Part shown: positions 25,860-36,888 of the stretch, one piece after another
How the letters are laid out: every line of letters begins with the position of its first letter
How positions within the stretch are numbered: the stretch's first letter is position 1
Source of the DNA: Paracentrotus lividus
Taxonomy: Eukaryota > Echinodermata > Echinoidea > Camarodonta > Echinidae
Length of the DNA: 64,000 bases
NCBI GenBank assembly: GCA_940671915.1
Contig: CALNVZ010003426.1
Span: forward strand, 41,968,621-42,032,620
Direction: 5' to 3'
Made by a program: the position numbers and the translations under genes
Notes under the pieces: model-generated
Told to the model about the DNA's origin: nothing
What the model saw: only the letters and a program-made list of their open reading frames with translations
Database searches by the model: none

Positions 25860-27530
25860 AATAGAAAAATACTTTCAAGAAAAAACTTAATTTATGAATT
25901 TCAATCCGGTTTTCGTTAATGGCATACTCCACTGCAAACTTGTTTAAATAATTTATCATGATTTTATTAGGAATCAATTTCTCGTGGTCGCTGTGGAATG
26001 GTTCTTCTGGACTTACAAAAAGCATTTATACTGTAAATCATAGCATACTTTTAAGAAATTAGAGGTCATGGGTTTGGCATTCTTCATGTGTTAAAATGGT
26101 TTTAAATCTCATTTAAACAAATTCGTTCATCAAGTTGGTAAAATATGCAGAAGTATTATCTGATTCCCTGCCTATTAAAATGCGGAGTTCCACAGGGTAA
26201 GCATTTTAGGCCACTATCCTTTTTATGTGTTATATTAATGATATGTGTTCCTTGTGTTAACGGTTTCTAAATTACTTTTATATGCTGACATAGTGTTTTA
26301 CTGCCTACTCAGGACACTAACTCTAAGACGATTGGAGAAAAAGCTTAGTGCAGAACTGCCAAATTGCATTGAGTGGAGACTGACAATAAACTTTATTTAC
26401 ATGTTGGGAAAACAGAAAGCATTTTATTTTGTTCAAAGGCGAAAGTTTGAAACATGCACATTGATTTCACGGCTAACCTATAATAATCAAGTGATTGCTA
26501 AGAAAACTCAGTAAAGTACTTAGGAAAGATTTAACAATTTAATTTATCAAATGGACAGGACTTGGTGGACTCAATTGCTAAAAAAGTCTAATTTTCTCGT
26601 TTAAATTTTTATATAAGATACCAAGCTTGTAATGAAATACGAAATCAAACGAATTCTATGTTTGCTTTAATACAATGCCTGTTTGACTATGCAATGCAGC
26701 TTGGTTCAGTTAGTCTTGGCAAACTGATAAGAAAAAAACTAAGAATAAATCCAGGGAATAAGTTGTAAGATTCATTAACGTTTTAGGCCCAAGAACACAC
26801 GCGGTAGTATGAACTTGGAGGAAGCAGTTTTACTCCAATGTAGCATTCAAAGGTCTAAAAAACAACTTGTTTTTCATTGTTGCACCAGTGTGCATAAAAT
26901 ATTCTACTTCGTACTTTAGATCATTATATAACTAATAATTTCAACTCGCGTCTACAATATTCAATGAACACGTAACTAGGAATAGTCATTTTATTTTGTT
27001 TTACCAAAACGTGGAATGGATATATAGGAACACACTTTTTTATTCAATGGTATCCATGCTGGAAATTCTCTTTCTAAATCATGTTAAAGCTATTAGAATT
27101 TTTTATAATTTTCAAGAAGTGCATTAAAGCACACCTAAAAAGAAACTACTCAAACAGCATAATTTAGCAGCAAAATGCAGATAACTGCTTAGTCCACAAT
27201 CACCATAATTGTTTATAGAGAACAATATTTATGTTAAAAAGTATAATTTGATTGAATGAATTAATATCACCAGTTATTAATTATTTGCTTAAAGATTTAG
27301 CAAAATTTTTGTTTTGTCTATTTTTCATGTTTTATATTATTATTTGTTGTTAATGTATGTATTCATTTAGTTATTATGTTTTTGTTATCATATATGTTAT
27401 GTATCACTAGAAAGACCCCATGTAAATAAGCCTTCGCTTTCATGGGTTATCCTTGTCGGTGTTTATTCTACTATCTCATATATTGTACGCTCGACAAATA
27501 AAAATCAAATCAAATCATCAAATCAAACCG
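25860..27530 (+). mobile_element. CR1/Jockey-like LINE fragment with reverse-transcriptase core
   Basis: Frameshifted translation gives, in order, EFQSGFR-like sequence (25890), VLLDLQKAF then NHSILL (26005-26050), CGVPQG (26180-26195), LGPLLF-like sequence, a degraded YAD catalytic box (about 26280), the C-terminal FINVLGPRTH segment (about 26780) and a WNSLP-like segment (about 27060). It ends near 27500 in AAATC-type repeats. This is the order seen in ORF2 of CR1/Jockey-type LINEs. Many indels make it non-functional. It sits upstream of the immunoglobulin exons, probably in their intron. Confidence 0.7.
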
Positions 27531-27753
27531 GCTGAGCTGAAAGATTCATCTTCATTGTGAAACGTTCAAGACAAATCTCAAGTCTTATTTGTTCACTTGT
27601 GTTTATTCTTCAGAAGACAGTCATCCTTGTGTACTATTCTTTGTATACTTGGTAAAAGCGCCTTAGCATTTTATTTAAATTGAAAATGGACTATAAAAAT
27701 CTGATGCATTATTATCATTATCATTATCTCTATTTTTTTTTCTCCATTCACAG

Positions 27754-27949
27754 GATAATATAATGATTGGCGGACAGGCTGGGGTGTACGACGTGAATAG
27801 AGACAGGAGACCCGACTACTGGGTCATCGACAATGAGAGAATGATGATTATCAATGCAGACATCCAAAATGCAGGAGTGTACAGTGCCAGTACAGAATAT
27901 TCTTTCCAGGGGAGGCACCAGACCGTTGCGGAAATCATCTATGTTAATT
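27754..27949 (+). CDS. Immunoglobulin V-set-type half-domain exon
   Basis: The exon follows a pyrimidine-rich acceptor (tttttctccattcacag) and precedes GTATGT. Only one frame is open: it starts in phase 0 and ends in phase 1. It encodes about 65 residues resembling strands C' to G of an Ig domain: a DYWVIDNERMMIINADIQNA segment, then AGVYSAS where D-x-G-x-Y-x-C is usual, then a TVAEIIYVN G-strand. The canonical Cys after Tyr is replaced by Ser, and the contig 2 copy agrees, so this is not a one-copy error. The first half of the domain, including its B-strand Cys, must lie on an upstream exon that I could not find in 20865-27750. The exon is more GC-rich than its surroundings. Confidence 0.7.
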
Positions 27950-28356
27950 GTATGTCACCTGATTACAAAACTCTTCAAGTTATTCTTAAATGGCACTAAA
28001 ATCAAAAGAGGGAATCGATTTTAAAGGATAGAGAATACGAGAGGAGCAAATAAAAAAAAAATGTTTCGTCAAAATCAGTGTAAAATAAGATAATATATGG
28101 CAGATTGAAAAGTGTCTTTCATCAGGGAAAGTTCACTAGTTTTATGCTTTGAGAATCGTGAGTTAAATTAAATGAGAATTTTTTTTTTATTACTTAGACC
28201 TATGATGCAGGAAGGTAAATGCTACCATAAAAATAACTCATATCGTCCCTTTCATGTTCTGTCAAAATTGCTTGTATAGCGACTGATTTATCATGAAATT
28301 CTATGAAAGCTTCTATGAAAGGTACTTTACGCATGTATTTCATATCTGTTAATCAG

Positions 28357-28664
28357 CTCCGTGGAACTCATAACGGCACCTTTAATACGATATCAGGATT
28401 TTCCAAACTCTCGCCCACTTCGTCTAGAATGCAAAGCACGAGGATTCCTAGACCCAGGATCGCTTGGACATACTCAAACTTTACCTTTGAAGCCGGGGGC
28501 TACATGGCACAGGATGTGAGCATTGTGACTAGCCCTCAGTCCCAGACATTGTTACATCTGTCCTTACGTGAGGCACATGCTGATAAGTTTAACGTTGCTC
28601 GTTTCAACTGCTCAGAAGGAACAGTGTCAGCAGGCCAGTAAGCTCATCATGGTGGTGAATATGG
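28357..28664 (+). CDS. Immunoglobulin C2-type domain exon (with indel errors)
   Basis: Acceptor ctgttaatcag is followed by CTCCG, and the donor is ATGG followed by GTAAGA. Corrected against the contig 2 copy, it continues the previous exon in phase (VN, Ser, PVELITAP) and encodes a domain with L-R-L-E-C-K (B-strand Cys), I-A-W-T-Y (core Trp), an SLREAHAD segment and V-A-R-F-N-C-S (F-strand Cys), ending S-K-L-I-M-V-V-N-M. As printed, the first part and the rest lie in different frames because of one- and two-base indels; the plain open frame runs only from 28303 to 28641. N-x-S/T sequons suggest an extracellular domain. It ends in phase 1. An Ig fold with Cys-Trp-Cys is clear; the gene family is not. 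Confidence 0.75.
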
Positions 28665-29698
28665 GTAAGAAATTTAATGATTTTCTTCAACCGGGGACAA
28701 CACAATCGAGACAGAAGAAATATCATTATTAAGTTTCCTGATTGAGCGTCAACCCAGCTCAGGTCCATTTGTTTTACACCCTGTAGGATTGTCATTTTTC
28801 AAATTGTTAGAAGTCGTATTGGTTATTATCAAGCATCCAAAGTTCACCTCTGTAAAATATTTAGCATATAATTTTTTTTATAAATGTTTAACTATTTGTC
28901 AATAAAATAAATTTGAAAGGATTTTTTTTTTTTTTTTTTTTTTTTTAATGTTAAACATATTTGTAACTGTTTGCAAAACCTTGCAAGCCCCAATTTCAGT
29001 GCGTTCACAATTAATATTTGCTTTCGGTAAGATTCCCCATTTTACGAATTTCTATTCACATTCATTAAATTTCGAACGCTTCACTCGCCCACGATCAGGG
29101 GTATTGGCAAAGCACGGGGGGGGGGAGGAATATAGGCCTCGGGACTGCAAATAATTCCCCAGATCTAAAAACCTGTCTTACGTAACTGCCCAAGAAAAAC
29201 ATGTTACAAATCCGTACTTGGGTGTGGACGAAAAATATCTACTTTATGTACGTTATTGATTTTGGAAAAACAAAACCAAACCCCCTTTTCATTAATCGGA
29301 TTTAGGAGTAACATATTAAGACGATCAATGTCAAGGATATCACAGGAGAGGAACAGTGGCCGGGATATTAACGACAAAATAAGTTCACTAGTTTTTGTAG
29401 CCTAATCATGTTTTGTAAAATTGGCCTAGGTTAAGTCAAGCATAAACAAAGCTGGTACAATTCTTTAAATTACAGATAAAATAAGCTTTCAGGGGATTAA
29501 TTAAATGACCAAGATGAACTTAAATAATGTCCAACATTATTTTATTTGATTAGAAACTTTCAATCCTCTGTAGGCCCCATATTGTCTTTTGAATGTTGGT
29601 AATAATTACATTTAAACTCGTATATAAAAGCATTGATTGTGAATGGATATGTATGGAATTTACGTTTTGACTAACTAATATTTTGTTTTTGTTTTCAG

Positions 29699-29850
29699 GT
29701 GGAACGGCAGAAACAAATACCAATAGAGGACCTAATAGCGGTACATCTACCAGTGAGGCAAGCATCGGACCCCGTTCAGGCGTTTTACAGTCGTCTTTTG
29801 TTACGTCATGCATAGTAATCATATCCTTTTGGATACAAGATGATAAGTAA
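29699..29850 (+). CDS. Terminal exon: Ser/Thr-rich stalk and hydrophobic C-terminus
   Basis: The acceptor tttgttttcag is followed by GTGGAACG. Joined in phase 1 to the C2 exon, it gives NMGGTAETNTNRGPNSGTST, a Ser/Thr/Asn-rich stalk, then SSFVTSCIVIISFWI and a final QDDK before TAA. The last hydrophobic run is short, so either a GPI-attachment signal or a short membrane anchor is possible; the polar ending slightly disfavours a classical GPI signal. Phase and order support one gene with 27754-27949 and 28357-28664. A possible polyadenylation signal AATAAA is at 30325-30330. Copies occur at 9056-9203 and 6711-6856 (minus). Confidence 0.65.
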
Positions 29851-30757
29851 CTGACAGTTCGGTGGAAATTTCATCTTAAAAAGAAATTTCAGCTATTTTT
29901 GAATACCTAAAGTAACGAAGATGCCTTCTGTTGTACCACTTTTATCCTGTTTCTACGCGCTTTGAGTAGAAAATTTCCAAAGATATAAAAGACGACAATT
30001 ACTTATCAGAATAATTGAAATAATAACATGTTGATTGATTTATGATTTCTCATAAGCGATATTCCATGTTCCGGTATTTGAATTACATCTTAAAATGGGA
30101 TACAAAGACGGAAAATTATGAAACTCGGTGAGATTCTTTGATATTTAATGCGGAGAAAATTAAAACTCCCTTTACACAATGTTACATGCAAACAGTGTTT
30201 GATTAATTTCTGATAATCACATTCTTTGTGATTTCTCACTGTTGTGTCACAAAAAATGCTGTAAATAGTAATATACATGTACCTATATTTCTGTAATACA
30301 TTTTTTCGTCAGTTTTAACCTAATAATAAAACTTTGAGCCTTTTTGTCTTCACGACTGTCACGCATTTTGGACTGTTTTCTAGAAGGCTCAATATAGAAA
30401 TTGCATTCTGGAAAACTACGATGGTATCAGTCATTAATTTACATTTTTGTCTTCAACGTCTGTGATACATTTGACATGATTGTGTAGGTTTAGAAATTAA
30501 AGTTAACCTTTTTTTGGTTAGATATTACAAAATATGCTACTGTTAACCTTGATTTACATTTCTATGATACTTACTCTTTATAAATACAAACATCTTGAAT
30601 ATTTGCTCCCTTCTCAAAGACGTAAATACTTTCGAGTAGATACCAAAAACGGATGCAATTATCAAGAATAATATAAATGTGCTTAACTTTATACGTTTCA
30701 TGATCTGTACATTTGAAGTAAGCGCATTCTAACATTTTCGCCGGTACTTATTTGTGA
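29851..30757. other. 3' region of the immunoglobulin gene; no other feature
   Basis: AT-rich sequence following the stop codon. It includes a candidate AATAAA at 30325-30330 and no open frame of note. Duplicate versions lie at 5880-6710 and 8190-9055. Confidence 0.5.
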
Positions 30758-30759
30758 TA

Positions 30760-31700
30760 GGGTAGATGTAGGGAATACCGGACAGGGAATATCGGACGGT
30801 CACCACATGTCCAGCCCTAGCTGCCAACATAAGATCAACTGAGTTGAAATACCGGCATCTATTGGTCAGGTGGTCTGTCTGGGAAGGTTGAATGCTGTAT
30901 TCGACAACAACAGTGAGAAATCTCCGAGGAAAACTACCAAAATCTGTCAAGGTAGGAAAATTTGCAGCCTAAATGGCCTGATGTAAAAGTTGACATTTTA
31001 GAGAATGTGATTGGTATAAAAATAGTATTGGGGCATGACCTCTATTTCATGCATTATGGACATGTGTGGAGGGTGGGCCAAACGTGTATGGAGTGTTTGC
31101 ACTGTACAAAGCCTGTGTATTGGGGTGGCAGTGTGTTGAAAAGTGCTAGTCAGTCATTTTTTTGTGTAGGGAATACCGGACACCACATGGACGGTTGTTT
31201 GTTTTACTTCCGGGTTGAGTTGCTAAGCATGTGTAGATCAAATAGTAAGTTACATATATAATATATTATATTTTTTTATAAATTGTTTGACAATTTTGAA
31301 ATGTTTATTTCTCTCTATATATAAAGTTATTCTGAGTGTTTTGAATTTTGTGGTAAATGCATATAATCTTCTAAAAATGAATAATGTTATAAAAATCAAT
31401 ACAAACATGTTAAGTTGATGGTTTACATTCAAATCAGTGCTTCCAGACAGATCTTTATAGAAAAAAAGGGTAAAAACATACTGTCCGGTATTTCCTACAC
31501 TGTAGGGAATGCGGACAATTACGATGACGTCATTATTTGCATATAACTGCCTCAACAAATATTTGATTACCTCAATTTTTTTGGAAAATAAAGTTGATGA
31601 TGTAGCTAAGCAATGAGAATCTTTTTCTTGATTGATTTTATGTTTTTCATGTGCTAATTAAGCAAATGAGCTTAAGTGGCCGGTATTCCTACATCTACCC
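30760..31700. mobile_element. TA-flanked TIR element with repeated internal terminal motif
   Basis: The left end GGGTAGATGTAGGGAATACC, after TA at 30758-30759, is matched by its reverse complement ending at 31700 before TA. The motif core GTAGGGAATACCGGAC recurs inside: partly at 30785, at 31163-31178 and as a head-to-head pair at 31482-31517. No transposase is visible, so it is non-autonomous, about 941 bases long. The point where contig 2 switches strand homology (31215) lies inside it. Confidence 0.6.
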
Positions 31701-31984
31701 TATGTAAAAGAAATTTACTTTATACTTTGCATAGTAATGAGCCAGTAATCAACTTTTCAATTTGTTCTAATAACGTGATAACGTTGGTATCAAATGGGCC
31801 GTATTTGGCAAAATATTCTGGCTCGCCGTTAACAACAGTGAGTGTATCTCACATGCCTACATGCGTCTCTTTACTGGTTAACAAGTATACCTTTCTACAA
31901 ATATGAATAAACAATTCATGGAACCGCCAGTGAACCTTCTCTTGTCCCCTAGAGGCCCTCTCAGATGAATTAAAAACAACTGGC

Positions 31985-32008
31985 CTGATGAAGGCCATGC
32001 TGCCGAAA
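31985..32008 (+). ncRNA. Hammerhead-like core (contig 3 copy)
   Basis: CTGATGA (31985-31991), GGCC, loop, GCC and GAAA (32005-32008); one G of stem II is missing compared with 17387-17411. It sits immediately upstream of the foldback MITE at 32050. Confidence 0.35.
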
Positions 32009-32049
32009 GCTTGTGAATTAAAGGAATTTGATAAAATATAAATAATATA

Positions 32050-33031
32050 CACTGTCCGTCATAAAGGTGGAATATTTTTTTGCCGCTATAGCGACATGAT
32101 TTTGCTCTGACTTTAATTTCTTGAATATGTTTGTCCCTGCTTTTACTTTTTTTTGGACCCTGGCTATTATCTTGGACATTCTCCCAACCCTTCACGTGGA
32201 CCTTTTTCCAAAAAAGTTAAGTCACCCCCGTAATGCCCATTTTTGTCATTTTTTCTTATTTTGGGCCCTTTTGTTTCCCGGCCAATCAAGCCCCCTCAGT
32301 CCTACCTCCAGGAAAAGCGACTGAGGTGTACTGTTTTATATTGTTCTTTAAGTTAAATCTATATTTCTGGGGACAGGCTAAGGTCTCTTTGTCTAGGGGA
32401 GGATTGAAGTAAAAAACGAGATTGGTGAAAATTCGGAATATTTTATTCCATCTTTATGCTGAAAACAAAAGAAATGAAAAACCAGCTTTAACCCTTAAAT
32501 ATCATCATTTTCCCCTTAAATTTTGCTTAGCCTTGATGACAAGCTGTAAATAGTCATTATTGATAAAATTTTATTTGGATTTATGTTTGGTTGAGATTTT
32601 ACAATACAATTTAGGGAAGATAGAAATTTCCATGGTGTAAAAATGAATAAAATGAATGTTGAACCCCAATCAAAATAAATTACCGCTCCCCTAGACAAAA
32701 GAGTCGAGCCTGTAACCATAAATCTAGATTTAATTTAAAGAGCAATAACAAATCTACACCTCAGACGTGTTTCCTTGGGTAGGACTGAGGGGGCCTTGGT
32801 GGGTCGCGGGAACAAAAAGGCCCCAAAATAAGAAAAATGACGAAATGGCCATCTTCTGGGGGTGACAAACTTTTTTGAAGAAAAATCCCCGGGAAGGTTG
32901 AGGGGGCGTCCAAGATATACCCAGGATCCCAGAAAGTGAAAGCGGTGACAAACACATCCAAGAAATTAATAACGGAGCAACATAATGTCGCTTGAGCCAG
33001 AAAAAATATTCCATCTTTATGACGAACAGTG
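32050..33031. mobile_element. Foldback MITE with about 300-base arms, TA target site
   Basis: CACTGTCCGTCATAAAGGTG after TA at 32048-32049 pairs with the sequence ending GACGAACAGTG before TA at 33032-33033. The arms remain similar for about 300 bases, through pyrimidine-rich and CCCTT-rich segments. Both arms, read outward to inward, give similar open frames (VRHKDG.. and ..FTFWDPGY..), which is why several spurious ORFs occur in all three copies. It is probably a Tc1/mariner-type non-autonomous element about 982 bases long. Confidence 0.7.
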
Positions 33032-33111
33032 TAAATAAAAGATGGCTCACTGCATAGCACGTTACTCAATGGCCCGTTTTTACTTTTACATATGTATATA
33101 AGATTTGATTT

Positions 33112-33116
<5 letters not shown>

Positions 33117-33169
<53 letters not shown>

Positions 33170-33352
33170 GTCGAAATAAAAACAAGAGGAGATTGGCGTT
33201 GGTGAAAACGACTCTATTTGCCAAGCTTTCGGCTTGTTTTATTTCGACTACATTTCCAACAAGAAGCATATCATATATATATATATTATTATAATATATA
33301 TATATTATATATATATATATATATTATTATATACTATATATTTATATATATA
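33117..33352. repeat. (CA)n, an 81-base hairpin unit and (TA)n
   Basis: A CA run (33119-33165) is followed by AGTCGAAATAAAAACAAG (33169-33186) paired with CTTGTTTTATTTCGACT (33233-33249), then TA-rich DNA to about 33352. The same composite is found near 3150-3360 (inverted) and 18500-18740, with different repeat lengths. Confidence 0.8.
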
Positions 33353-33699
33353 TGGGATGGGAACTGCTCTTTAACATGGCTACTGATTCTTGTATTAAGC
33401 CTCTTACAGTCTTACAAATGTTACTATTATTATTAATATGTGATTTACGACTGTTACATAGATAATTGTATACATGTATATCTATAAATGCATACATATA
33501 ACAGATCATATTTTTTAAGTTAAGGGGCACTATAGTGTTCTAAAAAATTTGTAGAGCATATTTGACTGAAATCAGATTAAAAAGGAGATTAATGATATGA
33601 CAAATTTATCAATGTTTGCACTATTTATTGTAGTAGCTGGGTTTTTTTTGTTTTGTTGCTGTTGTAGTTTCAAGATATTAATATTTATACCATTAAATT

Positions 33700-33870
33700 G
33701 ATTAATGATGAGATTGAGTACGAACACAGTCAAGCGAGCAAAAGCCAGGGATCAAGCGATGTATGAGCTGGAGCAATACTAGATCTCACAGGCGTATAGA
33801 AAATATTAAAAAAAATGATAGGCGCTACATAAATATTGAATTATTATCATTATTGTTACTATGATAACAT
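33700..33870. mobile_element. SINE 3' end with gcgctacataaat tail
   Basis: Sequence around aggcgctacataaatattg followed by ATT/ATC repeats matches the tail type of tRNA-derived SINEs elsewhere in the window (40490-40560 and 48350-48380). The 5' part was not recognised. Other copies are near 19090-19250 and, inverted, 2640-2810. Confidence 0.45.
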
Positions 33871-34896
33871 TACAAGATTATTACAGATGTGTGGATATAC
33901 AGGGTGGATAGATGGTTTTTTTGTTGTTGTTGTTTTTTTTTTCTTTTGGGGGGGGGGGGGGTCAAGACCTGATCACAGAAGCAAATTTCTGTGATCACTT
34001 CCACACAAAAATTGTTTTGATATAATATTTACTCGATTTATTTAAGGGAAAAAAAATGTTTTACATTTTGACCAGAAATCAACGAAATGAACTTAAATTG
34101 TGTATATTTCTCACGCCTTTTCTGTTGCATCTGGGATTTATATATGTTTCTAATAATATTCACTAATGTCATAATTACAAGATTAATAGTAAATTGGATT
34201 GCTTTGAAATTTGGCAACTACGACCTTAGATGAGATTGAAATTGATGTCGGTGTAAATATTTTTCATTTCAAAGTTGCTATCCCTTGCGAGTGTAATTGG
34301 GTCGAAAAACATTCTATACCCTGATTTAATAAGAGCAAGAGTTTAATTGATAATGTTTATGGCAGCAAGAAACTTTGCACAACTTGCTTTTTAAATGCTT
34401 CAGGAAATCATATATTGACAAGTGATATTTAAATCACTCGATTCTCGAAGGACAACAGAGCCCGGATGTTTGTTTGGCTTAATAATGTTTTATCATTGAC
34501 TATCAAATATGAACACAGCGTATCAAAGAGGTCAACTGTTGTCCACTGTTTGCTTTAAGACATTGCATGACATTCTGTTTTAGACCATCTCGCCGCAGGG
34601 GAAAGAACTTTTTACGGTGGTTGAAATTGTCATGGCATAAAAGCTCTTATACTAAGATGCATGTTTTGAAATTTAAACTAATAAGCTAGAAGCACACTTA
34701 AAGTTGAATTAAGAAGGGGATGAATTGCCATTAAATTGGGTTCTACAGATAATGTATAGCATATATAAGTTGTTCAAACAGATAGCATATCACAAAAATC
34801 CTCTGGCTTCTCAATATTCTGGTTTGATAGTTCATGAAATTAACCTCCTGCCTAGGTGTGAAAGACTAGTGTACTCTAGTACACTCTGAGGGTACG

Positions 34897-35050
34897 TGAC
34901 GTCACGGCCGGGTATTGTGTATAACGTGCCTGGATGTTGAATACAGAATGATGCGCAGATAGAGTTAGATAATTTTACCAATTTTTTTTCAAGGAAGTCA
35001 ATTCAAATAATTAAGGATCATATGTACAAATCTGTACTATCCCTATATAA
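34897..35050 (+). promoter_or_regulatory. Promoter-like region: CRE palindrome and TATA box
   Basis: A perfect cAMP-response-type palindrome TGACGTCA lies at 34897-34904 and a TATATAA box at 35044-35050, about 160 bases before the putative first coding exon at about 35205. The same pair in the same spacing is found in both other copies (CRE 1609-1616 and TATA 1465-1471 on the minus strand of contig 1). Functional use is inferred. Confidence 0.5.
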
Positions 35051-35204
35051 ACAATAGTATGAATAACGATTTCCAAGTCTTAAATTGTGCAGTATTATTG
35101 CAAACAATGAGTTATTTATTGATATTTTCACTATTTTATATATTTTTTAACTCCGAGTATACGATCGAGTTCTGTGAGGTGACGTACATTGTAGATCCGG
35201 TCGC

Positions 35205-35519
35205 TCACACAGTGCACACGCAGCTTGAGCAGCTTGTTCCGTATACGTGTGTATTGTGTAGTTTTATTTGTGTGTGTTGCTTCGCTGTACACAGTATACT
35301 GTGCATTTCTGTGGCTTGCTTATGATGATTTCGTTATTCCTTGTTGACAAGTATTCAAGATCAAATGGGTGAAGTTTGGATCAAAATGACCTTTCTATGA
35401 ATTTCGAAGACATTATAATGAAAGATAATGAAGCAAACTCTCAAAGAAATTGATAAACAATTCTACTTACTTACTTCGAAGCCTATACAGACTGATTTTT
35501 GCATAAATTGTAAGGCAAA
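35205..35519 (+). CDS. First coding exon of a putative type II membrane protein (contig 3 copy, frameshifted)
   Basis: Same exon as 976-1276 (minus). Here several indels break the hydrophobic segment, but the 3' end is better: ACTGATTTTTGCATAAATT then GTAAGG (35520), giving Q-T-D-F-C-I-N and a phase-1 donor. The ATG of contig 1 is read here as AGTG. Comparison of copies suggests one real exon of about 100 codons: basic N-terminus, single long membrane segment, then a polar stem. No downstream exon with a compatible phase was found to 64000; all candidate exons downstream would create stops after a phase-1 junction. Confidence 0.45.
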
Positions 35520-35559
35520 ACCGAATTCATGAGAAGGTATTATTTGCAAAGTGAAGCGC

Positions 35560-36260
35560 AAAAGCGAACACTTAGCACATATACATGAAGCTAGCTAGCC
35601 AGGCCAACCGCGCCGGCGGCAAGCGCAGACCGATTCCGCTAGCGACTTGGTTTTTCAAGAGCCGGTCGCATCACACGCGGAAGAATATCTTACAATAACA
35701 CGAACGATTAGCGTCCGCTACGCGATTGACCGGTGAGCATATTATCTCGATCAAATTTCATATTATTTCTCTTGAAATTAGTCTATAGGTCTATCGTATC
35801 ATTTAGAGGACAGTTACATATTTTGGAGAATGAGTATGTTCACAAATCTACTTTTATAAGCATCTACGTTTCCCTAATTGATCAACTGCACACCACAACT
35901 AGCTGATTTCCATACCGTAACATTATATAAACAGTCAGTATTTATTGACTTGTTTCGCCACGGCCCTCGTCTTAAAATGCTACAAATAAGAATATTCTAG
36001 CAATTTAGAGGCATATTATTGACTGTATGACATAGCTTCATTTTTATTTCTGTTTTAAAATCATTCACATAAACTTAATAACGATAAAATAAAAGTTCTG
36101 ACACGCAAGTAGATTCATATAAATGTGTCAGTGTGTACACACGGCATGCCTTGTGTTTACTTCGCCAAGACCGAATTCCCGTTTGTGACGTCGACGGAGA
36201 GAACACTAGTATTAGTATGCATCCCCGGGGAGCGAACTCGGAAAATGTGGGTAGGAGTTC
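35560..36260. promoter_or_regulatory. CpG-containing blocks near the membrane-protein exon
   Basis: Two segments (about 35590-35740 and 36150-36250) are clearly richer in G+C and CpG (CGCGCCGGCGG, GACGTCGACGG, CCCCGGGGAGCG) than the AT-rich surroundings. In contig 1 the first block is followed on its plus strand by ATGG then GTAAGTG (about 910), a donor-like sequence pointing away from the membrane-protein exon. A divergent transcript start is possible but unproven. Confidence 0.25.
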
Positions 36261-36509
36261 ATCGTTAAAACTCACGATTCTTAACTTATTTTGGGGGTTG
36301 AAACGCCACTCAGTATTTTTTGGGGGTTGTAAGGATGCTATTAATATAAATATCTTAATATTTGGGATCGTCTTCTTAATTCAACTTTAAGCCTAGGCCC
36401 AAATGGTGTGTAAAACATCAGTTAGGCAGTTCGTACAAAAATTACCAAAACGTCTGTTTTTAGTGTGTGGCTTAAAAAAAAAGATAATATTTCTTGGAAT
36501 AATGTTTGC

Positions 36510-36783
36510 CAAACATAATTGGGGAATAAAAATAAACTTGAAAACCACTACTCCATGTTGCAAATACTAATTTAGTAATAGAAAAAGTAAATAAAAGTAA
36601 ACACACACAACGAGAAGTTTTTGAGCAAAATAATTTAGTAAAATAATTGTTACACCTATCGACCACTTTCTGTGTAAATATAAAAAATTGATCTGTCAAG
36701 AAATCAATGGATGAGCTTACTAAAGAAAAAAAAAATGGTCACTTTCAGACCCCAAAAGGACTCTTAATACATTTGAAAAGTGA
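36510..36783. other. Start of single-copy sequence; no gene seen
   Basis: The left end of the window matches up to about 36509. Beyond this the sequence has no counterpart to the left. AT-rich, with only short frames. Confidence 0.6.
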
Positions 36784-36888
36784 TTATTTCGTCTCAATAG
36801 GGACCTTACAGAAAGATACACCTCCTGGAACGAAGCAGTCCTTGTCGCCTGCGATCGACACCAGTGGAGGACCCTTGCGGATAAATAA
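36784..36888 (+). mobile_element. Relic of a LINE ORF2 C-terminus
   Basis: A frame ending in TAA at 36886-36888 reads FRLNRDLTERYTSWNEAV, then LVACDRHQWRTLADK. The W-x-x-A....A-x-D-R-x-x-W-R-x-L pattern is typical of the last residues of non-LTR retrotransposon polymerases. A different frame of the same DNA looks like an exon (acceptor at 36811, donor GTAAGG at 36901), but the LINE reading explains it better. Confidence 0.45.

Noticed and set aside
32754-33162. 98- and 133-codon minus-strand frames with FTFWDPGY-like sequence, also seen near 3442 and 18119
   Set aside because: They are the inverted arms of a foldback MITE, extended through a CA microsatellite; the opposite arm gives a similar translation.
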